A stretch of DNA of 64,000 nt from Galbibacter sp. BG1 (GCF_013391805.1 NZ_CP058364.1:868501-932500); one strand, 5' to 3'. Positions 7,823-15,616 are shown, counted from the first letter of the stretch. Notes: generated by a model not told the origin, from the letters alone. Numbers and translations: made by a program.

Positions 7823-8392
7823 ATGAATAGATGCGGTTGGTGCGAGGGAGATGCACTTTACGAAGCATATCACGACCAAGAATGGGGCGTTCCTGTCTAT
7901 GATGATGCTACTATTTTTGAGTTTCTAATATTAGAAACCTTTCAAGCGGGTTTAAGTTGGATTACCATTCTACGGAAGCGAGAAAACTTCAGGAAAGCTT
8001 TCGATAATTTCGATTATAAAAAAATTGCCCAATATGATGAAGCTAAATATGAAGAATTGCTAAAAAATGAAGGCATCATTCGAAATAAACTGAAGATTAA
8101 AGCGACTATTACGAACGCGCAGAACTTTATGAAAATCCAAGAGGAATTTGGAAGTTTTAGCAAGTATATTTGGGGTTTTGTGGATGGAAAACCTATTCAA
8201 AACAAGGTAAAAGATTACAAAAAAGCCCCAGCTACAACGCCCATTTCAGATAAACTTAGTAAGGATTTAAAAAAACGCGGATTTAAATTTGTGGGTTCTA
8301 CCGTTATCTATGCACACATGCAGGCTACGGGTATGGTAAACGACCATGAAGTGGATTGCTTTCGATACGAAGAGGTGAAGGCATTAGCTTAA
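7823..8392 (+). CDS. tag: DNA-3-methyladenine glycosylase I
   Basis: This 189-residue protein keeps the zinc-snap residues of the Tag family: Cys4 and His17 in the N-terminal CGWCEGDALYEAYHDQEWG block, and His175 and Cys179 in NDHEVDCF. The substrate-pocket segment FQAGLSW is also present. It excises 3-methyladenine from alkylated DNA in base-excision repair. The length is normal for the family. It is monocistronic, with a structured intergenic element following it. Confidence 0.95.
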   Translation: MNRCGWCEGDALYEAYHDQEWGVPVYDDATIFEFLILETFQAGLSWITILRKRENFRKAFDNFDYKKIAQYDEAKYEELLKNEGIIRNKLKIKATITNAQNFMKIQEEFGSFSKYIWGFVDGKPIQNKVKDYKKAPATTPISDKLSKDLKKRGFKFVGSTVIYAHMQATGMVNDHEVDCFRYEEVKALA

Positions 8393-8440
8393 ATTAAGAC
8401 TTTTAAGAGATTTCCTTATCCCCAGAATAGTAATTAAAAG

Positions 8441-8588
8441 CTCCGAGAGAAGGAGCGTAGGCACGGAGCGACGCGGAGTTTTGATTACGGTTTTTCGACT
8501 TCATGGTCGAAAAAATTTCTTGGATAAGGCGTCCTGCCTGCCGGCAGGCAGGTTCTTTGTTTCTTTTCTTTTGGGCGGACAAAAGAAA
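8441..8588. repeat. structured intergenic element with three hairpins, REP-like
   Basis: A GC-rich patch (8441-8480) is followed by three inverted repeats. They are TTTTTCGAC/GTCGAAAAA (8491-8514), the perfect 20-bp palindrome CCTGCCTGCCGGCAGGCAGG (8533-8552), and TTTCTTTTG/CAAAAGAAA around GGCGGA (8565-8588). It sits between the convergent tag and aat genes and encodes no protein. Palindromes of this type recur between genes in many Bacteroidota genomes, as far as I recall. Only one copy is in this window. Confidence 0.7.
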
Positions 8589-8636
8589 TGAAAGGGTAAC
8601 TATTAATTGAAAGAATCAATATTTATCAACGTAATA

Positions 8637-9290
8637 CTAAATAGAGCCTAAATTATTAGATTCTAATATACTCATAAAAACTTCACGAGGTATTTCACGT
8701 GCCCCCAAAGAAGCAAGGTGATCGGTATATAACTGGCAGTCGATAAGCTTATAATTTTCTTTTTCTGCTTTTTCCGCCAAGAAGATAAAAGCAGCTTTAG
8801 AGGCATTGCTCATTTTGGAGAACATACTTTCCCCGCAAAAAATATGGCCCAAATCTACCCCATAAAGTCCGCCGACCAATTCATCCTTATGCCAAACCTC
8901 AACCGATTTAGCCCATCCTAAGTCATGAAGTTTGGTATAAGCGGCAATCATATCGTTATCAATCCAAGTACCGTCTTGCTCGTTCCTTTCAATTTTTGCG
9001 CAATTCTCGATTACCTGGTGAAAGGCCGTGTTATAAGTAATTTTAAATAATTTCTTTCTAAAAACAGCTCTCATACTTTTAGAAATCTTTACTTCGGAAG
9101 GATACAAAACCATGCGGGGATCTGGACTCCACCACAATATTAGGGATCCTTGATCGAACCAAGGAAAAATCCCTTGGCGATAAGCTTCCTTTAAACGTTC
9201 TGGAGACAGATCGCCACCCACGGCAACGACTCCATCGGAAGAAGCTGTGTGAACAGGAGGAAATTTTATATTTTCCGTAAGAAATATCAT
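8637..9290 (-). CDS. aat: leucyl/phenylalanyl-tRNA-protein transferase
   Basis: The 217-residue protein has the family core: GGDLSPERLKEAYRQGIFPW at about residues 26-45, WWSPDPRMVL, the DGTWID segment and GGLYGVDLGHIFCGESMFS. It attaches Leu or Phe from aminoacyl-tRNA to proteins with N-terminal Arg or Lys, making N-degrons for the ClpS/ClpAP pathway. The length is normal. No clp gene is adjacent. The flanks are a structured repeat and a candidate small RNA locus. Confidence 0.95.
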   Translation of the reverse strand: MIFLTENIKFPPVHTASSDGVVAVGGDLSPERLKEAYRQGIFPWFDQGSLILWWSPDPRMVLYPSEVKISKSMRAVFRKKLFKITYNTAFHQVIENCAKIERNEQDGTWIDNDMIAAYTKLHDLGWAKSVEVWHKDELVGGLYGVDLGHIFCGESMFSKMSNASKAAFIFLAEKAEKENYKLIDCQLYTDHLASLGAREIPREVFMSILESNNLGSI

Positions 9291-9348
9291 TAATCCTGAA
9301 GTTTATAATTGTAAATTAATAAAAAAAGCAATTATTTTTTAATTAAAC

Positions 9349-9379
9349 TTGGTTTTTAAGAATAATTATTACAAATTTG
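9349..9379 (+). promoter_or_regulatory. candidate promoter for a short intergenic transcript
   Basis: TTG (9349-9351) and CAAATTTG (9372-9379, one mismatch to TAnnTTTG) are 20 bases apart, the spacing expected for Bacteroidota promoters. No plus-strand protein gene follows, but an intrinsic terminator lies about 80 bases downstream. Confidence 0.3.
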
Positions 9380-9385
9380 ATATTG

Positions 9386-9487
9386 CTCGATGCGATCAAT
9401 TATTTTCATCATTGCTTTTTGAGTTTAACGCATTTGGCAAACCTAAAACCACAACATTAAGTCCCAATTTTTATTGGGACTTTTTTA
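9386..9487 (+). ncRNA. candidate small RNA of about 100 nt
   Basis: The stretch lies between a candidate promoter at 9349-9379 and a strong intrinsic terminator at 9459-9487, in a region with no long reading frame. The only open frame is a 10-codon peptide (ATG at 9391, MRSIIFIIAF). I do not recognise an RNA family, and the 5' end is inferred from the promoter match only. Confidence 0.25.
9459..9487. terminator. intrinsic terminator, stem AAGTCCCAAT / ATTGGGACTT
   Basis: A 10-bp perfect stem with a 4-base T loop is followed by TTTTTAT on the plus strand. The minus strand has only a short T run after the stem, so plus-strand use is favoured. Confidence 0.7.
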
Positions 9488-9525
9488 TTACAACCATTTT
9501 TAAGTTCATATTTACTTAATATCGC

Positions 9526-9554
9526 AAAAAAAAGAGGCGTTTGCGCGCCTCTTT
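9526..9554 (-). terminator. intrinsic terminator of the DUF3127 gene
   Basis: On the minus strand, AAAGAGGCG CGCAAA CGCCTCTTT with a following T8 tract lies 22 bases after the DUF3127 stop codon. It is GC-rich in the stem and ends the DUF3127 or flavin-reductase transcript. Confidence 0.8.
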
Positions 9555-9575
9555 CATATCTAATACATTCTTTTT

Positions 9576-9956
9576 TTAGAAAGGTAGATCGTCGTGATCG
9601 TCTTCATTAAAATCGTTTGCGGGTTCAAAAGCATCTTCTGGAGGCATTGGTGGCATTTCTGGCGCTCCGTTTCCAGCAGGTTGCAAGTTTTCTATACGCC
9701 AACCTTGGATAGAATTGAAATATTTAGTTTCCCCTTGAGGGTTTGTCCATTCTCTTCCCCTTAAGTTAATACTTACTTTTACCTGTTGCCCAACGTTGTA
9801 AGCATCTAGAATATCACATTTATCCTGAATAAATTCAACCATAATATGCTGGGGATATTGCTCTTCGGTGGTTACAACCATTTCTCTTTTTCTAAAACCA
9901 TTGTTTCCAAAAGTTTTAGTTTCATCAATCAACTTTATTTTTCCTTGTATTTCCAT
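9576..9956 (-). CDS. DUF3127 domain protein, OB-fold type with SSB-like acidic tip
   Basis: The 126-residue protein is a DUF3127 member. An N-terminal strand-rich domain (about 1-90, EIQGKIKLIDETKTFGNNGF ... INLRGREW) resembles the OB fold of phage-type single-strand DNA-binding proteins. A Pro/Met-rich linker follows (APEMPPMPPEDAF), then an acidic tail ending DDLPF. That end closely resembles the DDDIPF tip by which bacterial SSB recruits repair and replication partners. The DNA-binding role is inferred from fold and tail. It may be co-transcribed with the upstream flavin reductase (28-base gap). Confidence 0.75.
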   Translation of the reverse strand: MEIQGKIKLIDETKTFGNNGFRKREMVVTTEEQYPQHIMVEFIQDKCDILDAYNVGQQVKVSINLRGREWTNPQGETKYFNSIQGWRIENLQPAGNGAPEMPPMPPEDAFEPANDFNEDDHDDLPF

Positions 9957-9984
9957 GCTTCAAAAGTATTAAAATATATTTTAT

Positions 9985-10857
9985 TTATTTCGCTAATAAC
10001 AGTTTCCATGCAGAAGCCACATCGTTTTCAGCAATTAATTCTTGTGCTTTTTGGTGTTTTTTAAGTTCGTCTTTGGCACTTACAACCTCACTTATATCAG
10101 TATCATCACCAATAAATTTCTCTATTTCTTCCTTAGTTGGTAATTTTTCCACATTGGCCAAGATACCAAGATCGTTCCCCGTAAGAATTTTACTGTTTTT
10201 TACAGAGGAAGGAATGGCATCAAAGCCTATTCCCAAGCTCGAAAGCGGTTTTGGTACTTCAAACATCCCTAGGTTTGCCCTGCTATACCAATTACCACCC
10301 ATTCTACTTACCAAATCTATTTTATGCTGATCTATTTGTCCATCTTCATCTAAAACCGCTTCATTAATGTGCATTTTTAAAACTTCGCACACAATTAAAT
10401 TTCCAGCGCCCCCTTCTTCCCCTAAAGAAATCACTTCATTCACCCTACACTCAAACTGCACTGGAGATTCGGCGACACGAAAGGGCTTTACCAAATCTGA
10501 TTCAAGCATTGTTAACCCCGATTTTTCAAACTCATTTACCCCTTTGGGATATTCTGTACTGCTCAAGGAAGCTTGTTGTACGATATCGAAATTTACAATA
10601 TTAATTACCGCCTCTTTGGTCTCCAAAACATTTTCCAGGGTGTGCTTGGTGGTGTTGTCCCTCACTCTTCTATTTGCCGAAAATATCATAATCGGCGGAT
10701 TAGAGCTGTACACATTAAAAAAACTAAATGGAGATAGATTTACCGTTCCATTAGCGGCAATAGTACTGGCAAATGCAATGGGCCTAGGCCCAACAGCACT
10801 TAATAAATAACCGTGAAGCTTACCCGTTGAAATTTCTTTAGGATCGATAGATAACAT
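9985..10857 (-). CDS. flavin reductase family protein (FMN-binding split barrel)
   Basis: This 290-residue protein has the split-barrel flavin reductase domain in residues 1-200 (LSAVGPRPIAFASTIAANG, NLSPFSFFNVYSSNPPIMIF, DNTTKHTLENV). A C-terminal helical extension of about 80 residues (EEIEKFIGDDTDISEVVS...) is typical of the longer Bacteroidota members. The substrate is unknown. Relatives reduce flavins or act as flavoprotein oxidoreductases. It is cytoplasmic and lies just upstream of the DUF3127 gene on the same strand. Confidence 0.85.
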   Translation of the reverse strand: MLSIDPKEISTGKLHGYLLSAVGPRPIAFASTIAANGTVNLSPFSFFNVYSSNPPIMIFSANRRVRDNTTKHTLENVLETKEAVINIVNFDIVQQASLSSTEYPKGVNEFEKSGLTMLESDLVKPFRVAESPVQFECRVNEVISLGEEGGAGNLIVCEVLKMHINEAVLDEDGQIDQHKIDLVSRMGGNWYSRANLGMFEVPKPLSSLGIGFDAIPSSVKNSKILTGNDLGILANVEKLPTKEEIEKFIGDDTDISEVVSAKDELKKHQKAQELIAENDVASAWKLLLAK

Positions 10858-11024
10858 AACCTTGTTTTAAACAAAAATAGCGCAAATAACAGAGGCATAA
10901 AAATGTTTTGACACTATAAAAATGGGTTATTTTTAATACTATTCCCTAGCTAAAACAATAAAATCACCGCTTTTGCTTTATATTTATAGCATAAGCTCAG
11001 CTTACAAACCATTGCTTTGTTCAA

Positions 11025-12167
11025 ATGAAAAAAACCACACGTTGGATTCTTATTATATCCTCTTTTGTAATTGTAGTTTCCATTTTATGGAATACCTACG
11101 TGTTTTTTCAGAAGTTTAAAGACGAGGAACGCACGAAAATGAAAATTTGGGCGGAAGCTCTGGGAGAATTTCTGCAAACGACAGATTTGGATCGGGATTT
11201 GGGCAACCTCACCTTGGCCGTTATAAAGAACAACACCAGCACCCCTATGATTTACGTGGGTAAAGACGGGGAAATACGCTCAAACAACTTACCAGAAAAC
11301 AAAGCAGATGATTCGCTGTACATTCAGAAAAAAATACGGCAGTTTAACAGTGAAAATGTACCTATAGAAGTTACTTTTAGAAACGATCGATACGGAACAC
11401 TTTACTACGGTAATTCTGATGTACTTAACAACTTAAAATTCTACCCTATTGCGTTGATATTAATTATTGTGTTCTTTAGTGCAGCAGTTTATTTCTTTTT
11501 TAGAATCTCGAAAGTAGCAGACCAAAATAAATTATGGGCAGGAATGGCAAAAGAAACCGCGCACCAAATTGGGACTCCCCTTTCTTCCCTTTTGGGATGG
11601 TCGGAGTTATTAAAGGCCGAAAATATAGACCCCACCATTACCGAGGAAATTGAAAAAGATATCGACCGACTTTCTACCATTACCGAACGCTTTTCTAAAA
11701 TTGGTTCGGTCCCAAAATTAGAGAGACTGGACATCGTGGCAGAAACCAAAAATTCCTTTGATTATATAAAGGCCCGAAGTTCAAAACTGGTAGCATTTAA
11801 ATTTTTGGCACCAAGCGAAGAAATTTATTGTATGATCAATTCCCAGCTCTATGGCTGGACCATAGAAAACTTAATCAAAAACGCTATCGATGCCATGAAA
11901 GGGAAGGGTGATTTAACGATTGAAATAAAAAAAGATAAGAAAACCGTAAAAGTAAACGTTATAGATAGTGGTAAAGGAATTCAAAAAAGTGATTTTACCA
12001 AAATTTTCAATCCTGGTTTTACTACCAAGAAAAGGGGATGGGGCCTTGGTTTGTCTTTGGTAAAAAGAATTATTGAAAATTACCACGATGGCAAAGTAAA
12101 AGTTTTGCATTCTGTAATCGATAAAGGAAGTACACTTCAAATTTTATTGAAAACAGAGACAGAATAA
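11025..12167 (+). CDS. membrane sensor histidine kinase
   Basis: The 380-residue protein has TM1 (about 7-28), an extracytoplasmic region of about 110 residues, and TM2 (about 141-160). A short linker leads to a HisKA-type H box (AKETAHQIGTPLSS, His180). The HATPase_c domain has an N box (ENLIKNAIDAM), a G1 box (DSGKGI) and GWGLGLSL. No HAMP domain is apparent between TM2 and the H box, and no response regulator is adjacent, so its partner is elsewhere. A small zinc-ribbon membrane protein follows 21 bases downstream and is probably co-transcribed. Confidence 0.9.
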   Translation: MKKTTRWILIISSFVIVVSILWNTYVFFQKFKDEERTKMKIWAEALGEFLQTTDLDRDLGNLTLAVIKNNTSTPMIYVGKDGEIRSNNLPENKADDSLYIQKKIRQFNSENVPIEVTFRNDRYGTLYYGNSDVLNNLKFYPIALILIIVFFSAAVYFFFRISKVADQNKLWAGMAKETAHQIGTPLSSLLGWSELLKAENIDPTITEEIEKDIDRLSTITERFSKIGSVPKLERLDIVAETKNSFDYIKARSSKLVAFKFLAPSEEIYCMINSQLYGWTIENLIKNAIDAMKGKGDLTIEIKKDKKTVKVNVIDSGKGIQKSDFTKIFNPGFTTKKRGWGLGLSLVKRIIENYHDGKVKVLHSVIDKGSTLQILLKTETE

Positions 12168-12188
12168 ATTTTATAAAAAGAAAAGCTC

Positions 12189-12533
12189 GTGAGCATTAAA
12201 CAAAAAGAAATTAAACAAGCTGCATTAACCAACAATTGTCCTGAATGTTTCTCTAATGAAGGGCTGTTACTTACTTTTTACCAAAAGCACATAGAAAATG
12301 CGTGGTACAAAAATGCCACCAAAGATATTAGCGATACTATAGTTTGTAAAAATTGCAAAACAGACATCTATCCTGTACGTTGGACGGATGATATTGAAAG
12401 AGTGCGGGAATTTTATTTAAAAACGGTGGATAGCCCCAAAACATTTTTTAAGCTCACACAACTATCAATTTTTGTAATGATAGGTATTGTGGTAACCGCT
12501 ATTGCAATTTTTATTTTTATGCAACAACAATAA
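12189..12533 (+). CDS. small zinc-ribbon protein with C-terminal membrane anchor
   Basis: This is a 114-residue protein of unknown function. Two CxxC knuckles (NNCPECFS near residue 19 and CKNC near residue 56) suggest a zinc ribbon. A single hydrophobic helix at about 92-110 is followed by QQQ, giving a tail-anchored layout. The start is GTG at 12189, and no in-frame ATG precedes the first knuckle. It follows the histidine kinase gene closely, so it may act with it, but that is inference only. Confidence 0.7.
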   Translation: MSIKQKEIKQAALTNNCPECFSNEGLLLTFYQKHIENAWYKNATKDISDTIVCKNCKTDIYPVRWTDDIERVREFYLKTVDSPKTFFKLTQLSIFVMIGIVVTAIAIFIFMQQQ

Positions 12534-12537
12534 TGGT

Positions 12538-12927
12538 TTACAAAGCGGCATTCACTTTTTTAGCCAATGCTTTAAACTCCGCTTCTGTTAAAGAAACTTT
12601 ATGCTGAAAAGTCATTTCGCTCATGGCATTTAAAGGGATTAAGTGTACATGTACATGCGGCACTTCCAGTCCGACAACAGCAATCCCAACCCGTTTACAA
12701 TCTACCGTTTTTTCCAATGCTTTGGCCACTTTTCGAGAAAATGCCATTAGGCCCATATAAGTTTCCTCATCAAGATCAAAAATCTTATCGACCTCTTTTT
12801 TAGGTATACAAAGAGTATGCCCAATCGCATTTGGATTTATATCCAGAAAGGCATAAAAGTTATCGTCTTCTGCAATTTTATAACTTGGTATTTCCCCGTT
12901 GATAATCTTTGTAAAAACTGAAGCCAT
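12538..12927 (-). CDS. HIT family protein (histidine triad hydrolase)
   Basis: The 129-residue protein starts with the family N-terminus ASVFTKIINGEIPSYKI. It ends with the histidine triad HVHVHLIPL near residue 100, where the third His is the nucleophile. HIT proteins hydrolyse nucleoside phosphoramidates and adenylated amines. The frame is open further upstream to 13056, but the ATG at 12925-12927 starts exactly at the conserved N-terminus. The upstream part is terminator and trxA antisense, so I chose the shorter form. It runs convergent with the zinc-ribbon gene, 4 bases away. Confidence 0.92.
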   Translation of the reverse strand: MASVFTKIINGEIPSYKIAEDDNFYAFLDINPNAIGHTLCIPKKEVDKIFDLDEETYMGLMAFSRKVAKALEKTVDCKRVGIAVVGLEVPHVHVHLIPLNAMSEMTFQHKVSLTEAEFKALAKKVNAAL

Positions 12928-12958
12928 TAGAATGAGGTATTTAAGTACTACTAAAATA

Positions 12959-12991
12959 AAAAAGGTTTGACCCGTAGCCAAACCTTTTTTA
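12959..12991 (-). terminator. intrinsic terminator of trxA
   Basis: On the minus strand, AAAGGTTTGGC / GACCCGTA / GCCAAACCTTT-type arms lie just after the trxA stop codon, and the T run continues past the stem. It separates trxA from the downstream HIT gene. Confidence 0.75.
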
Positions 12992-13009
12992 TAAAAGAAA
13001 ATTGTTTTT

Positions 13010-13327
13010 TTACAACAATCCGTCGATTGCTTCGCTGTATGCCGTTTTAGGAGCAACTCCTACTTGGCGACCTACCACTTCCCCATTTTGGAAAACCAAT
13101 ACCGTAGGTATATTTCTTACACCGTATTTGGCTGCAAATTCTTGGTTGGCATCTACATCTACTTTCCCAATTACTGCTTTTCCATCGTATTCTTCAGAAA
13201 GCTGATCTATAATTGGAGCTACCATTCTACATGGGCCACACCAAGCTGCCCAAAAATCTACTAAAACTGGTTTGTCGCTTTTTAAAACTACTTCATCAAA
13301 AGTAGCGTCTGTTATCTCTAAAGCCAT
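13010..13327 (-). CDS. trxA: thioredoxin
   Basis: The 105-residue protein is a classical cytoplasmic thioredoxin. Its active site is WCGPC (Cys30 and Cys33), the buried Asp lies in VLVDFWAAWC, and the cis-Pro is in RNIPTVLVF. The C-terminal Gly pattern is VGVAPKTAYSEAI. It is a general dithiol reductase fed by thioredoxin reductase, which is not in the window. It is a single gene with its own terminator. Confidence 0.95.
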   Translation of the reverse strand: MALEITDATFDEVVLKSDKPVLVDFWAAWCGPCRMVAPIIDQLSEEYDGKAVIGKVDVDANQEFAAKYGVRNIPTVLVFQNGEVVGRQVGVAPKTAYSEAIDGLL

Positions 13328-13496
13328 TTTGTATAATTTTAATTCTTATTCTTTTTACTATTGTTCTGCAAATTTAGTCAATTATTTCTCCATTCCTTAC
13401 AGGAGGGGTATTTGTTTTGATTATCAAAGTATTTAATTTGCCAATAGTTCAATACAACCAACAATTTAATTCAAACCAAATCGTTATCTTGGGTAT

Positions 13497-13907
13497 ATGA
13501 AAATGCTTTTTACCATACTTTGCTTTCAGTGTTTTGTGCTCCCATCGTTTTGCCAAGAAGCCGGTTTTAATGAGGATGAAATGAAATGGGTTCCTTTGTA
13601 TGTTAAAGTATCGGCTTACAACTCAGTAGAAAGTCAAACAGTAGGGCATCCTGCATTGAGTGCGTGGGGAGATACGCTTCAACCCGGAATGAAAGCAATA
13701 GCCATCTCTAGGGATTTAATGAAATTGGGCATTACCCACAACACTCCTATAAAAATTGAAGGTTTCGACGGATTTTACCTAGTTAAGGACAAAATGAATG
13801 CCCGCTACCGAAAGAAAATAGACATTTATATGGGCCTAGAACTTCAAAAAGCCAGAGAATTCGGGAATAAACATTTGAAGATCTGGTATGGTATTCCGAC
13901 CGAATAA
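13497..13907 (+). CDS. exported 3D-domain (double-psi beta-barrel) protein
   Basis: The 136-residue protein starts with a signal peptide (MKMLFTILCFQCFVLPSFCQ). It continues as a 3D-domain fold: VSAYNSVESQTVGHP at about residue 37, AIAISRDLMKLGI at about 69-81, and DKMNARYRKKIDIYMG with the Asp pair typical of this double-psi barrel. Related domains in MltA and the Rpf partner proteins act on peptidoglycan. A periplasmic cell-wall role is therefore likely but unproven. It is a single gene. Confidence 0.75.
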   Translation: MKMLFTILCFQCFVLPSFCQEAGFNEDEMKWVPLYVKVSAYNSVESQTVGHPALSAWGDTLQPGMKAIAISRDLMKLGITHNTPIKIEGFDGFYLVKDKMNARYRKKIDIYMGLELQKAREFGNKHLKIWYGIPTE

Positions 13908-13991
13908 AATTTTACAGATGTACTTCCAACAGCCTCTATTTCATAAATAGTTAATATCTTACCCAATAAATTTTAATTTAAAGCTTGAAAC

Positions 13992-14516
13992 ATGACCATT
14001 TTTGTAGACATGGACGAGGTAATGGCAGATACCTATAACGCACATATAGAACAATACAATAAAGATTTTGAGACCTGCCTAACGGTAGAAGAATGCCATG
14101 GAAAAGAGGTTTGGCAAAGTGTTCCAGAAGAACATCAAAAAAGTATTCGTAAGCATGCTCATAACGAAGGTTTTTTTAGAATGATAAAACCCATTGAAAA
14201 CAGCCAAAGGGTGCTCAAAGAGTTGTCGGAAGTGCATGATGTATATATTGCATCGGCAGCAATGGAATTTCCTTTATCCTTGTTGGATAAATACCGCTGG
14301 CTAGATGAACATTTCCCTTTTATACATTGGAAAAAAAGAATTTTATGTGGGGACAAACATATTTTAAAGGGCGATGTACTAATAGACGACAGAAGTTTTA
14401 ACCTGGAACATTTTGACGGGCGCTCCATTATGTTCACCTCTCCGCACAATGTCCATACAAAAGGATTTGAGCGTGTCGATAATTGGAATGAGGTAAGGGA
14501 GCTGCTTATGAAATAG
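13992..14516 (+). CDS. 5'(3')-deoxyribonucleotidase (NT5C family, HAD fold)
   Basis: The 174-residue protein begins with the HAD motif FVDMDEVMADTYNAH, giving nucleophile Asp6 and general acid Asp8. Motif II-like IASAAME and the late DVLIDDRSFN acidic motif match the bacterial 5'-nucleotidase, deoxy (NT5C) family. It removes phosphate from deoxyribonucleoside monophosphates and helps balance dNTP pools. The length fits the family. It is a single cytoplasmic gene, possibly read together with the following DUF2461 gene. Confidence 0.88.
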   Translation: MTIFVDMDEVMADTYNAHIEQYNKDFETCLTVEECHGKEVWQSVPEEHQKSIRKHAHNEGFFRMIKPIENSQRVLKELSEVHDVYIASAAMEFPLSLLDKYRWLDEHFPFIHWKKRILCGDKHILKGDVLIDDRSFNLEHFDGRSIMFTSPHNVHTKGFERVDNWNEVRELLMK

Positions 14517-14589
14517 ATGTATAAAAATGAAGTAATCGCTCTTATAAAATCTAACTTTTCAATCAACTTCCTTATCTTTAAGAGAAAAA

Positions 14590-15249
14590 ATGAGCTTTTA
14601 CAAAATGTTCGATTTCCTTAGGGAATTAAACAAAAACAACAACAAAGAATGGATGGATGCCCACCGAAAAGAGTATCATGAAGTTCGTGACTTTTATATC
14701 GATTGGCTCAATGAAATGGATATGAAATTAGCCAATGTAAATCCTAATTACAGTCATACTCCAGGCAAAAAAGCCATCAATAGAATAAATAATAATTTAC
14801 TTTACCATCCGAACAAACCTGTTTATAAGGATCATTTTGGAGCCGGACTCGATTTAGAAAAAGGAAAAGGGGATTTTTACATCCATCTTGGCATCAATGG
14901 GAGTTTTCTTGCTGGTGGATTTTATAAACCAAAAAGCAATACACTAAAAAGCATTCGGGATGCTATCGATTATAATGGAGAGAAATTAAAAGGGATTATC
15001 GAAAAACCATCCTTTAAAAAAATGTTTGGCGATCTTGAAGATGAAGAAATGCTAAAAACATCCCCCAAAGGTTATTCGCAAGACCACAAACATATAGATT
15101 TGTTGAGGCATAAAAGTTTTGCGGTTATTCGTACCGTCACCCAAAAAGAAGTATTGGACGATTCTTTTAACGATCACGTTATCGAAGTCTATAAAGAAAT
15201 GCTGCCTTTCCGCGAATATTTAAACGAAGCGGTAACGGTAAAAGGCTAG
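14590..15249 (+). CDS. DUF2461 domain-containing protein (TIGR02453 family)
   Basis: This 219-residue soluble protein matches DUF2461 along its length. It has an N-terminal FLRELNKNNNKEWMDAHRKE segment, a central NRINNNLLYHPNKPVYKDHF segment and the GDFYIHLG...FLAGGFYKP block. The function of the family is unknown. The start fits the family N-terminus. An intrinsic terminator follows 20 bases after the stop. Confidence 0.88.
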   Translation: MSFYKMFDFLRELNKNNNKEWMDAHRKEYHEVRDFYIDWLNEMDMKLANVNPNYSHTPGKKAINRINNNLLYHPNKPVYKDHFGAGLDLEKGKGDFYIHLGINGSFLAGGFYKPKSNTLKSIRDAIDYNGEKLKGIIEKPSFKKMFGDLEDEEMLKTSPKGYSQDHKHIDLLRHKSFAVIRTVTQKEVLDDSFNDHVIEVYKEMLPFREYLNEAVTVKG

Positions 15250-15269
15250 AATGGTAGTATTCTAAAACT

Positions 15270-15299
15270 AAAAACCCGATGCTTGGCATCGGGTTTTCT
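15270..15299 (+). terminator. intrinsic terminator after the DUF2461 gene
   Basis: AAAACCCGATGC TTG GCATCGGGTTTT is a 12-bp perfect stem with a 3-base loop and flanking A and T runs. It can end transcripts from both the plus-strand DUF2461 gene and the minus-strand lipoprotein gene. Confidence 0.85.
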
Positions 15300-15340
15300 A
15301 TTACTCCTATTAAAGAAGTTTTTCTTTTTGTAAACTCTAA

Positions 15341-15616
15341 TTAAGCTTTGTCAGCAGGCTCTTCAACCTCTTCCTCTACTTCTTCAGCAGCGTTCTCAAC
15401 ACCTTCTTTAGTGTCTTCAGCAGCCTCTTCAATAGCGTCTCCTGTATCTTCAGCAGCTTCTTCCATAGCAGCACCTGTGTCTTCAGCAGCCTCTTCTACA
15501 TCATCAGCAGCGTTTTCGATTGCATCCTCTGCTTTTTCTTCTTTAGTTTCTTTACAAGAAACAGCTGTAAATCCAATTGCTAATACTAGAGCTAAACTTA
15601 AAATTACTTTTTTCAT
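15341..15616 (-). CDS. small acidic lipoprotein with 11-residue repeats
   Basis: The 91-residue protein has a lipoprotein signal peptide (lipobox TAVSC, Cys21). The rest is an extremely acidic Ala/Glu-rich helix. Residues 30-84 form five 11-residue units, three of them EEAAEDTGAAM, EEAAEDTGDAI and EEAAEDTKEGV. An 11-residue period, as in LEA-like or apolipoprotein helices, differs from a 7-residue coiled coil. After processing it would be anchored in a membrane facing the periplasm or surface. The function is unknown. Small YtxH- or LEA-like stress proteins are one comparison. Confidence 0.8.
   Translation of the reverse strand: MKKVILSLALVLAIGFTAVSCKETKEEKAEDAIENAADDVEEAAEDTGAAMEEAAEDTGDAIEEAAEDTKEGVENAAEEVEEEVEEPADKA

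Noticed and set aside
12928-13056. N-terminal extension of the HIT protein
   Set aside because: The extra 43 codons cover the trxA terminator and trxA antisense and do not match the HIT N-terminus.
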